This document shows, one piece after another, positions 10,237 to 20,200 of a DNA stretch of 64,000 bases (position 1 is the first letter of the stretch; every line of letters starts with the position of its first letter). Both the position numbers and the translations under genes were made by a program. The notes beneath the pieces are model-generated. The model saw only the letters and a program-made list of their open reading frames with translations. It was not told the origin of the DNA and did not search any database. This DNA is from Panicum virgatum (Eukaryota > Streptophyta > Magnoliopsida > Poales > Poaceae): positions 43,319,674 to 43,383,673 of the forward strand of contig NC_053142.1 of the NCBI RefSeq assembly GCF_016808335.1, given 5' to 3'.

Positions 10237-11008
10237 TTTATAGGGCGGACACGTAATCACACTGTCGTGGGTCCCGCCTGTCGGTGACAAACAAAATTAC
10301 GCTTCCATATTGAGAACACGTAAAGCAGCCATTATTATTCAAATGTTTGCCACAGCTTTAATTTTGAACAAGTGTAGTTATAAATTAATTATGTTTTTTG
10401 CATCATGCTCCTTAACAAATCCAACCTTATACAACTTAAAACAATTGTTGAGTCCATATTTTCCATGAATGTGTTAGGAAGGATGATTACATCCTTATAG
10501 CTCATGTGTTGTTGTGGTACGATACTTGACCATGTATCCAAGTCTTGCTTCTTTGACAAGGTTAATGACAACTAAAATGAGTAGTGGGGTATAAGATGTC
10601 CATACTCTCAAAAGGTACTTGTCAATTTTCATCTCTATTGGAGACTATGGTGAGCAAAGATTATGTTTGTCAAAGAATGTTAGAAATCTGACTCATATTC
10701 TACTATAAAAACTGGTGCACCTGGTGGATAATGTAATTCTATGAAGTTAGAAAAAAAAACACATGATTTTGGCCTACGTATGGGAAATCTATACTTGTTT
10801 AAAGTTTTTACTTTGGATTCAATCCAAAATATAATAAGCGCCGTTAAGAACCAATAAAGAACAGGTGAATAACCGGCGCCGATAGGTGGGACCTGCGTTT
10901 CAGTCACAAACACAATATACATTTGTGTCACCGATAGGTAGGACCCACATTTGTGTGCAGAATGTGTATTTTTTAATAGCACATTAAATTAAAATAAATT
11001 AAAAACTT
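10237..11008. repeat. Dispersed repeat block, copy 1
   Basis: About 10450-10930 matches 13020-13510 in the same orientation (offset about 2.58 kb). Shared words include cttgcttctttgacaaggtt and ttcaatccaaaatataataa. A more decayed third copy lies at about 14150-14350. Each copy ends in the ccgacaggtggg-type motif. No coding frame is convincing. Confidence 0.7.
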
Positions 11009-11076
11009 GGTGGAGACAGGGTTCGAACCTATATCTCCAAAATGAGAATGTATTGCGCAAACCATTGTGCCACTCG
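11009..11076 (-). other. tRNA-like sequence with A- and B-box motifs
   Basis: On the minus strand GTGGCACAATGG resembles a pol III A box, and GGTTCGAACCC matches a B box. The T-arm can pair over five base pairs, while the acceptor stem matches at only about four. I read it as a decayed tRNA or the head of a SINE, not a functional tRNA gene. Confidence 0.3.
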
Positions 11077-11476
11077 TTGTTTTGATAAACAAGGTCCTAT
11101 TTTTATCTTTTTATTTGTTGCTTTGCTGATTGGTACTAAAAAAACACGTCTATATTCCGCAATTCTTGACGTAAGTGACACAATGGAAATTCGCAAATGG
11201 AGAAAGACACTGGTCCACTGTGGTATAATTCTATTTTCACTCAAAAACTATTGACAGCAATACTTGTATAATTATCACACTCAAGAACACAACCATTCAC
11301 CAGCGACAAATAGTTAAAAGATATATATTATAACGACAAAAGGAACTAAATTTCATAAGGTGCAACAATAGTGCCAATACAATAGTTGTCCATCAGGCAG
11401 AACCACATTTCTAAAATGACGTCTACATCTCCTAGGTATAGAACATAATTATGGACAGTCCATGCACCATCTCGCT

Positions 11477-12310
11477 TCAAAAGGAGCGGGAGGATGGCGG
11501 CGACCCGAAATATTTGCGCTTGAGGAGGACGCAAAGCCTCTCGGCCTCTCGCCTGATCTGTAAATTAACAAAGGGGCAAGTTAGCATATATATAATTGGA
11601 ATGAAGGGTTTTGTGGTAGGGGCGCCATATCTCACCTCCCTGTTCGACGGCTTCGGCCTTTCGCCAGTCTCCTCATCGCTGTCATGAGAAAATGAGCAAT
11701 GGACAGTGATGTTTTCATTGAACAGAAAGACATGTTCGTGGTCAGGAATCTTCATTAACAAAATTTGAGTCAGTATTTGAATCTCAAACATAGGATTAAT
11801 GCAAGTGCTTGTTTAATCTCAAACAGTTCAAAACAGATTTAGAATCCATTTCATGCTACATATAGTCAATATTCAAATAATTTAACATGCAAATGAATGC
11901 GAGAGCTAAATTTAACTCGAACAAATCAAAATAGATTTTGAATCCATTTGATGCTATATAAGTCAGTACTCATATAATTGAACATGAATGCTTATATCCA
12001 CACATTCAACTAGATTGTAATACAAATGCTAATAATTTCCACACAAAAATAAAGAAATCCACTCTGCTAAGTACCATCAACACTAAATTCACTAAAACTG
12101 CTACAAACAATAGCATAATATATATAGATCTAAACTACTTCTAGTGATCTGATTTAACAGCAAAACCATAAATCCATAGCTACAGTAGATCCTAACTGGA
12201 AGAAGTGGAGGCTGCGCATGGGCGTCGTGTGCCGCGAAGACAGGAGGCATCACATCGAGGATTTCGACGACGACGTACTCGTCATCCTCGGGTCTGGGGA
12301 TGAGCGGCAC
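11477..12310 (-). CDS. Small acidic protein gene, paralogue of 15740-16368; start not resolved
   Basis: The last exon (11557-11477, IRREAERLCVLLKRKYF... then TGA) follows a good acceptor (TTTACAG). The middle exon (about 11755-11636) encodes IPDHEHVFLFNENITVHC and an acidic SHDSDEETGER tail, and ends at GAG|GTGAG. The junction between these two exons is phase 0. Upstream, about 12310-12190 encodes PRPEDDEYVVVEILDVMPP. Further upstream a frame (12420-12290) carries KDQQRAPKEDDDDEPEPPP, which parallels KDASSDEEEEYPP of the 15740-16368 gene. The exon order, the acidic patch and the final (L/V)CV-x2-KR motif are shared by both loci. The first exon start and its donor could not be fixed, and it may be broken. 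The function is unknown. Confidence 0.4.
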
Positions 12311-12733
12311 CGCCGGTTACTCTGCCGCCTGGCGGCGGCTCTGGTTCGTCATCGTCGTCCTCCTTGGGCGCGCGTTGCTGGTCCTTGAGAACCTTCCTCA
12401 CCGGTCGCACCTCTGGTGGGTGGAGTGGTGCTCCACTACAGGCGGCGCAACAATAATGTTGGCAGCAGGAGGGGAGGCGGGCACGAGAGGGCGACCCTGG
12501 CGCCTGTTGGCCTCTACGCCCGTCGGGGAGTCGGGGTGTAGCTGCGGGAGCAGGTTGCGCCAACCATGTCGCCGATGGAGGAAGCGCGGCGGTGAGAGTG
12601 CGACGGCAAGCAGGACTTGATGGGACAGATTGGGGAGAAAGGCGCGGTGAAGGGGCGAGACGTGGGGGTGGATTGGTAGAATCCGCCGGCACCGCTTCTG
12701 CAGTGCATGTAAAGGGCCGTGTCTAGTGATCAA

Positions 12734-13510
12734 TCACTGACTCCTTGGGCCCAACATCATTGGACCCACGCGTCATAGAGACACAATTGGGTCTGTTGTG
12801 TAACCGGAAGTGGAGGGGGGCAAACTGCGTGCAGGGTTGACCAGTGCCTACCGGCTGTATGACTGACTCATGGATCCCACTTGTGCGTATGCTCGTGTTC
12901 ATCTCCAATTCATGTCAATTCTTGGCGAAGTTGTTATTTTTGTAATTTGATTCTTAACAAAAACTTTGATCATGATTAAAATGCACATTTTTTGTCCAAA
13001 TAACGTCATTCTTTTCCATGAATGTGTGAGTCCATATTTTCCATGAATGTATGAGTAAGCATGTGTACATCCTTATGGCTCTTTGTGGTGTTGTGCTAGG
13101 ATACTTGACCATGCATCCATCCAAGTCTTGCTTCTTTGACAAGGTTAATGACAACTAAAATGTGTAGTGGGATATATAAGATGTCCATATTCCCAAAAGA
13201 TACTTGTCAATTAACATCTATATTGGAGACTATGGTGAACAAAGATCATGTTTGTCATAGAATGTTAGAAATCAAACTCATATTTTACTATAAAATCTAG
13301 TGCACCTGGTGGATAATGTAATTCTATGAAGTTAGAAAAAAACACATGATTTTGGCCTACGTATGGGAAATCTATACTTGTTTAAAGTTTTTGCTTTGGA
13401 TTCAATCCAAAATATAATAAGCGCCGTTAAGAACTGATAAAGAACCGACGAAGAACAGGTGCAGAACCCGGCGCCGACAGGTGGGACCAGCGTTCAGTCA
13501 CATAAACGAA
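12734..13510. repeat. Dispersed repeat block, copy 2, with spacer
   Basis: From about 13020 it matches copy 1 at 10450-10930 closely. 12734-13000 is spacer that includes the likely promoter side of the 11477-12310 gene. No other gene is seen. Confidence 0.65.
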
Positions 13511-13650
13511 CGTGCACAGGAGGATTACGCCAATAACCCCGCACCGACAGGTGGGACCAATGTTTCAGTCGCACATATTAACACGCACGCCATGATTACG
13601 CCTAGATTCCGGCGCCGACAGGTGGACCCCGCTTTGTAGTCGCACATACC
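13470..13650. repeat. Short tandem array of a roughly 70-bp unit around ccgacaggtgg
   Basis: Three units start near 13471, 13541 and 13612. Each carries ccgacaggtgg(g)acc, then gtttcagtcgcacata-like sequence. Two more units lie at about 14293 and 14362, and two diverged ones at about 10876 and 10937. Confidence 0.6.
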
Positions 13651-14603
13651 AAAACCGTACGCCAGGATTAGAGTGGGTGGGCGTTCCCACATGTTGGGGA
13701 CGCAACAGTTTACGTTTTCAAATAGAGAAAACATTTTCAATTGCAAAGTGAAATCTCCATTGTAGCCTCACTGTGTATTTTGCAAACTTTAGGATTTTTC
13801 AATCTTATGGTTTGTCATGAAATGAGATTTTAAAAAATTGAGCCTACATACGGCACGTTTAAAATTGAACCTACATTCGTGTAGGATGACTACGTGCATG
13901 TGACCTATGCTATATGGTCTTTATAGCCCAAATCCAATGAGAGTGGAGCATGTAGTTTAAATGGTGCATTTAAACAGTCCATCATATAATTCTATATGTA
14001 CATGTGTGACATATTGGCCTATACACCAAATTTCATTGACAAATACACCTACATTGGAGAGTTATTAGGACTTAGTGTCTGCAATGCTAGTAAGGTACAA
14101 AATCAAACTAGAGTTTATGTGCACAGTGGAACCCATGACATAGATATTGATTATATACGAAGTTAGAAAAAAGAACGAACTGAATCGGCCAAGAAATGAG
14201 AAATCTAACCACGTTTTAAGTTTTTGTTATGAATCAAAACACAAAATACATTGATCCATGAAGAACTGATGAAGACTTGGCCATGAACCCAGCACCGACA
14301 GGTGGGGCCTGCATTTCAGTCACACATACGAAAGCGCACAGGAGGATTACGCCATGAACCTTGCGCCGACAGGTGGGCCCGGCCTGGGACTGTGGGTCCC
14401 GTATGTCGGGGACAGAAGGTGTTTCTCTTTTGGATGGAAACAATTAACTGCCGGGGGACGCCTGCCTCTACCTCCTACTCCCCTTTCTCCCCCAAACCAT
14501 CCCATCACTTCTATTAATTCCCATGCCACGCTTCATCTTCATCGGCAACTTCTCTGCCTTCTCCTCGCTTCGTGTGCACGCTCCACCGCCGTCGACTGAC
14601 GCC
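13651..14603. other. Spacer with decayed repeat copy 3 and a probable promoter
   Basis: 13700-14100 is AT-rich with no gene. 14150-14400 is a decayed copy of the 10.4/13.0-kb repeat with two ccgacaggtggg units. 14480-14603 is C-rich and lies directly upstream of the zinc-finger gene. Confidence 0.45.
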
Positions 14604-14767
14604 ATGGACCCCAAGGGGAAGCGAAAGGAAAGCATCCGTCGGCAAGCTCCCCTCCTCGCTCCTTGTCGTCGGTAATAAGCTTTTGGGAAAAAAAACTGCT
14701 GTTAATCTTGATTGGTGAGATCGATTTGGATTTTGTGTTCTTGATTTATGTCCATTGCATGTTGCAG

Positions 14768-15226
14768 TCAAGCGGTGGTTCTGACGCACCGCCAGTGTCG
14801 TCCGTCCGGCGCAGCGGGTATCCCTCGCCGCCGGCGAAGCGGCACTGCCCTGGCATCGACCCGGCGGCCTTGGCGGTTCCACCGCCGCCGCCACCGCCAC
14901 CGCAGGGTTCCGGTGGCGATGGCCCCAGCCGTCGGGCTCCCTCGCCGCCGCCGCCGCAGGGACATGCCGAGGAGCCCCTGCGGTTCTCTGAAAGGACCGC
15001 GGCCAGCGGCAAGGTGTGGTTCCGATGCCCGTTCTGCCCCGACGCCATGGAGACGGACAACATGTATCGCCTGATCGAGCACGCCCTCAACTTCAACCCG
15101 GATGACCCCCTCGCCGAGCAGCATCGTAGGCTTGCTCGCCAACACCTTCATGGTGATGAGGAGGAGGCTGCTGAAGCTGAGTACGATGATTTCTCTGATG
15201 ATACCAGCAAGGAGGGCGACGGCTGA
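14768..15226 (+). CDS. zf-XS-like zinc-finger protein, start region disturbed
   Basis: The exon begins after acceptor tgttgcag (14767) and runs open to TGA at 15224-15226. It encodes a Ser/Pro-rich start, a long proline run, then WFRCPFCPDAMETDNMYRLI and EHALNF...EQHRRLARQHL. The CPFC plus spaced His pattern resembles the XS zinc finger of SGS3-type RNA-silencing proteins. No XS or coiled-coil domain follows; the tail is acidic (DEEEAAEAEYDD). An upstream exon at 14604-14671 (ATG GAC CCC AAG GGG) has a good donor but joins one frame off. Reading that exon in the compatible frame is sensible (Ser/Pro-rich) but has a stop before it and no ATG. This suggests a frameshift near the start, or another first exon. 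The zf-XS call is by eye only. Confidence 0.45.
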   Translation, partial: SSGGSDAPPVSSVRRSGYPSPPAKRHCPGIDPAALAVPPPPPPPPQGSGGDGPSRRAPSPPPPQGHAEEPLRFSERTAASGKVWFRCPFCPDAMETDNMYRLIEHALNFNPDDPLAEQHRRLARQHLHGDEEEAAEAEYDDFSDDTSKEGDG

Positions 15227-15739
15227 TGTTGTTTGGGGTCGTTTCTTCTTCTTTTGGAAATGTTTGAATCTTTTGCTACCCTTTCCTTTGCCACACCGGG
15301 CAACAAGAAAGGGTTTGGTTTATGAACTCCTACTTTGGTTTATGTTGTATTGCAGTGACTGTTTATGTTTCAGAATAGCATCCAATTTCCTATGTATATG
15401 TATGAACTACTACTTTGGATGGTTCAGAAACTTGTCCCCTTGTCCCCACATCCAATTTCATAAAAGCATCAAACGTAAATTCAGAAATAAATTCACTAAT
15501 CCCCTTGTCCCCACATCCAATTTTAGAATAGCATCAAACTGCAAAACTTCTAAACGTATGAACACAGTAATACGAGGGACCATATATTTAGTTAATTCAG
15601 TAAAGGCGAGGGACAATATATTTACACTGAAGTAATGCCACCTCACAAGGGTCATTACACAAAAGGACTTCCCAATTCATCAAACCTACTTGTTCATTAG
15701 TCCATTACACAAAAGCCAGCCATGATTCCTACTTGGTGA
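15227..15739. other. 3' flank between convergent genes
   Basis: This is the likely 3' UTR of the zinc-finger gene and of the minus-strand gene ending at 15740. A ccccttgtccccacatccaattt word is duplicated (15435 and 15500). No gene is seen. Confidence 0.5.
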
Positions 15740-16368
15740 TTACACAAAAGCTAAAACATGGCTCCTAGCTACGGCTTCAAGCTGACTCGTTTCCTTTGGG
15801 CAGAAATAAACCCAACGCTTGATCGCCACGCAAAGGTCCTCCACCATAGCCTCGATCTGACATGTTTTAAGTATGCATTATCAGAGATAAGTACATCAAT
15901 ATGGGCATATGGAACATAGGAAATGAAGCAAATACCTCAGCGTTAGGAGGGGCCCTACGCGTGAGGGGCCGGTAGAGCTCATCATCGCTATCTTCTTTGC
16001 ATTCAACGAAGAGCCTCACTCGCGGAAAGTTCAGCTCATACGTCACCTTCGACCCACATCCCTGAATTAAGAAATCGAGTCATGAATTAATACTGAATTA
16101 TGTAATAATTGAAATGAATGAACATAGTTCTACACTGAATAAATGCATAAATTAATTACACTGAATAATCAGGAGAATCAAAAATTGAGTTCTCGATTTG
16201 TAAAGGGGGCAATTTGGTAGGAGGAACAAAACTTACCGGACGTAGCCAGTCGAAATCCGGAAATTTCGGCGGGTACTCCTCCTCCTCGTCCGACGAAGCA
16301 TCCTTGTTCTTGGCCTTCTTGTTGTTGGGGTGCAGAAAACCCTCGTCAGCCTTGCACTTCAGAGCCAT
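15740..16368 (-). CDS. Three-exon gene for a 124-residue acidic protein of unknown function
   Basis: Exon 1 (16368-16237) starts MALKCKADEG in a good context and ends at CCG|GTAAGT. Exon 2 (16061-15936) follows TTCAG and ends GAG|GTATTT. Exon 3 (15856-15740) follows ATGTCAG and ends with TAA. All junctions are phase 0 and give one continuous 124-residue frame. Landmarks are KKAKNKDASSDEEEEYPP (acidic), FDWLRP, VTYELNFPRVRLFVECKEDS, and a terminal IEAMVEDLCVAIKRWVYFC. A 70-codon frame directly upstream (16581-16369, MADSSSTAES) is in the same frame and is separated only by a TAG. It is either a lost N-terminal part or an upstream reading frame. The locus at 11477-12310 is a paralogue. No family name is known to me. 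Confidence 0.6.
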
Positions 16369-16581
16369 CTAGGCGGGGTCAGTGTCCGCTTTCTTGAATC
16401 CTGGTGGAACATTGGGGAAGCGCTCCCACTCCGCCGCCGCCACCGCTGGACCCCTCGCAACTGCCGCCGCCACCGTCTCCGGGTGCCTCGATGCTGCCGC
16501 CAATGCGGGCTTCGGTGCCCGACTCCTTGCACGACGGCGCGCCGAAACCCTGGACTCCGCCGTCGAGGACGAGTCGGCCAT
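16369..16581 (-). other. Upstream in-frame reading frame, 70 codons, closed by TAG
   Basis: It encodes MADSSSTAES then an Ala/Arg-rich stretch and WERFPNVPPGFKKADTDP. The TAG abuts the ATG of the 124-residue frame without any spacer. If the TAG is a mutation, the original protein had about 195 residues. Confidence 0.4.
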
Positions 16582-17216
16582 CTTCGATCTGCTGTCCTCC
16601 GCTAGATGGGATCACGTGAGGGGCCGGCGGTGGGGTGGTAGTGATCGGAGTCTGCACTGTAGAGAGGCGAATGGGGGAGTGCGAGACGAAGGGGCGGCGG
16701 CTGTTCTTTATGTTTTGAGTGGGTTGGGACAGTCCTCCAGAGAATTGAATCCCCTTATGTCCCTGACGCGTGGACCCAGCCACATCTTGGCTCACACATG
16801 GCCCACAAATCAGTATACATACGTTGGACAATGGTCAAGCCTTAACGGAAATTTGACAACCGGACCAAGGTTTTCATTATCGGAAATAAAAAATTTATCG
16901 GAGGTCATAGATAAATAGGATAAACAAGATATATCGGAAATATCGGACCAAATTCAAAAAAAAATTCAAATTATTTCAAAAAATTTTGTAGAATTTGATT
17001 TGAAACTATCACTAAGCTATTAAACATCACTTATTCATAGATAAAAATAAGAATACAATATTATAAGTGCGGATCATTACGCGGCTGAATTTGTGTGGTC
17101 ACCCTACAACCACATTCATGAACAAAATTTAAAAAATTTGTAGACTCTCTATGAGGACGCCAAACAAATTAAATGGCTCATTGTCTCTTCAGACGCCAAA
17201 CAAAATCGTGCAATTA
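16582..17216. other. Spacer, no gene seen
   Basis: 16582-16850 is the upstream region of the minus-strand gene. 16860-16960 repeats the word tatcgga(aat) several times. The remainder is AT-rich. I looked here for the left CACTA terminus and did not find one. Confidence 0.45.
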
Positions 17217-20200
17217 TCAAATAAAAAAGTCATCATCTTGGCCTTGTAACGCATAAGCAACTGGTGCAACAACTCCATCATCAATGTACGTGTCATCTTC
17301 ATCATCAACATCAAAGACCGCATCGTCTGGTTCATCAACTGTAACACCCGGTTTATAAAAGAACATAAACCGAGCAATCATATACGTGCCAGGATCAAGT
17401 CACACGTATATACAACAGAATGAACAGTATATCATAGCACATATCACGTAAAAAGATATAATAAAGCGAATACGAATGTTATTTATTACAATAATGACAA
17501 AATGTCTGATACAGCGGAAGCGAAGTACAAAATACGATAAAGCTCTCCGAAGCTGAAGCAGGGCGCCACAGGGACGTCGACTGGGAGACGAAGCACCTAG
17601 AAGTCCTCGTAGTCCTGGTAGCGCTGGACGAACTCCCTCGTGTCGGCAGGAACTGAGCAGCAGTAGCGTAGCCAAGAGGAAAACGTAGAGAAGAGGCAAG
17701 AGTGAGTACACAACTTGTACTCAACAAGTATAACACAAACTATGAGGCTCTAGGCTGGCTGACTCAACTGCATTAGCTTTTAAGTGTTGGCAAAATTTTA
17801 TTAATGCTATTTACTACGAGTTGATGAATTACCATTGACCCAGTTACATAGTAATTAATCAGAATTAATCTTACTATTACTGAGAACCAAACCAAGACCA
17901 AGCCACCAAGGTAACCCCGAGAAGCACCTCCCTCGTCGGAAGGAGATAACTTCACTAATCAAAAGGAGGATCTGGGCCGCTCATAACCGTGAGCACGGCT
18001 AGTATACCAGTTTTACACTCTGCAGAGGTTGCACATCTTTACCCACAAGCCGTGAGCTATGCCAGTTGTTCATCACACTTCCTTAGGTGAGATGGCCAGC
18101 GACTCACTACGAGGCCTTTAAAAAGAATCTCGTTGGTAAGGCGTAACCGCGAGAGTTAGGTCGGCGACGATGGGGCCCACCTCCAGGGGTACAAGCACGT
18201 AGCACAGACCAAGCCGGAGGAACAGGGACCATTGAAGCTTACTACTCTTGCCCCGCAGGTAAGTTACTCCAAACCAAAAAGATCTAATTATTACGCCAAG
18301 TCTATCCCATTCTAGCCTTGTGGTAGCGCTGTTGTCCTAGGTTGTCGCTCTATGAACCGGTCCTTATGGAGAGTGGCCAACCAAGCACTAAGCACCGTGC
18401 TGGCCCCCTAAACCATGTTTCTAACAAAACCAGTTTTAACGAGAAGTGAGTCACTCAAGCCACACAGAGTGCCACTCTCAGAATTAAATTCAAGTAAACC
18501 ATTAATCAAATTAATTAAAAAGGACCAGAGTGTGTTATAGCGCAGCAACCTAGCACAACTAACCAAAATGCAACCCAAAGGTATATATAAAGGATATAAA
18601 GTGGCTAGGAATGTCCTTAAAGGCATACAGTATTAAAATGCAGTATGAAATTGTAATTAAAAGTGATAGGTTGTTCATGTTATACTTGCCTTCCTCGTAC
18701 TGCTCCTGCTGCTGCTCAAAGTGGTCAGAAGACGGGTGCTCCGGGTACTGGTACTGGGGCTCCTCAGATGGATCAATGTCTACTCACGAACACATGGCCA
18801 AAACAATGCACGAAAATAAGCATACAAACAAACACTAACAAAAAGCTAAGAAACAGTACATCAATACATAAAAACAGCACGCTAAACTAGTCTAAAGCTA
18901 TTCTACGCGTTACAACGATCGCGTGGACATAAAGAACGCTAAAAACGGAGCTAAAACGCATAAACTAGGCCTAAAACAAGGTTCAGGGACTAAACTGCAA
19001 GAAATCTAAGGTTCCAGGGGTTTTTCTGCAAAAACCGAGGGCCTAAACATAAATAAACTAAAAATCTAGGGTCTAACTCGCAAAAAGACTAAGTCTGGAT
19101 GGCGGGTTCTATTCTGAGAAAAGACAGGGGGTCCGTGTAAGTTTCTGGGCCGAACTGTAAAAAGTTTTGAACCTAGCTGGACTGCGGGTTGATTTCCCTA
19201 AAACCTAAGGGCTCTTTAGCAAAACTACCAGGGCGAAGCGGTACGGGTGGATCTCAGCCATTGGATCACAATCCGGTGGCTCGGATCTGATCACATCGGG
19301 TTCTAATCGGGGGCGTCCACGCGGGATCTAACGGATCAGGAGAGTTTGGGCGCGGGACGGCGGCGGGACTCGCCGGAGCGGCGCTCTCGCGGCGGAGGAT
19401 CGCCGGAACAGGCCAAAATTGGCGTTCCCGGGCTCGGCTTGGCACGAGATCTGGTCTAGGATGGACTACGCGACACGCTCTACTCACCGGCGATGGGGTA
19501 CGGCGTGATTCCGGTCGCTGCAGTTGCCGGGGCCGTGCGTGGAGGCGTGGGAGTCGTTCCTGGCGCCAAGGTGAGGCTCCTGCGCGGCTCTGGAGAGGAC
19601 GCCGTGCAGCGTGGAGGCACGGCCACGGCGGAGCAGGGGAGCGGCGCGGGGCGGAGTTGCGCAGGCGAGGCGAGGTTTCGGGTGGCGGCTAGGGCGGATG
19701 ACGGGGTACGGGGAATCCGTGGGGTGCTATTTAAAGGCCGGCGGGTGACCTGGGCGTGCGCGCCGGGTAGGGAAAGCGCGGCGAGATCCCAGGCGGGGAT
19801 CACGTCGTTTAGTTGTGCGGCGGGGGGAAGAAGATGACCCCGACGGGTGGGTCCGGCCGGGCAGTGAGAGAGGAACGGGGCGTGGGCGAGCGGCGCGAGC
19901 GCTGACACCTCGGGCCCAGATGGCAGGGAGTCGGCGCGCGTGAGAGAGGGCGCTGGCAGGTGGGCCTGCGGTTCGGGCGCTGATGTGAAGCTGAGCGCGA
20001 GACGGGCCGCTGCGGGGGAAAATGCTGCGCCGACAGGTGGGGCCGGGCAGTCGGGGTTGGCGACACGAGCTGGGCCGGGCGCTGGACCGGACTGTCAGCG
20101 GGGTGCGCATCGCGCGGGCGAGGCAGGCCGGGCACGGAGGAAATTAGGCCGGCGTGCGTCGGGTGAGGCCGGAGTGGCCGGGCCGGGCTGCTGGCGTGCG

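Noticed and set aside
10237..17216. Left CACTA terminus that would make the whole 10-25 kb region one element with captured genes
   Set aside because: No CACTACGTGG-like end was found, and the only cactac word (about 12434) lacks the matching terminal sequence.
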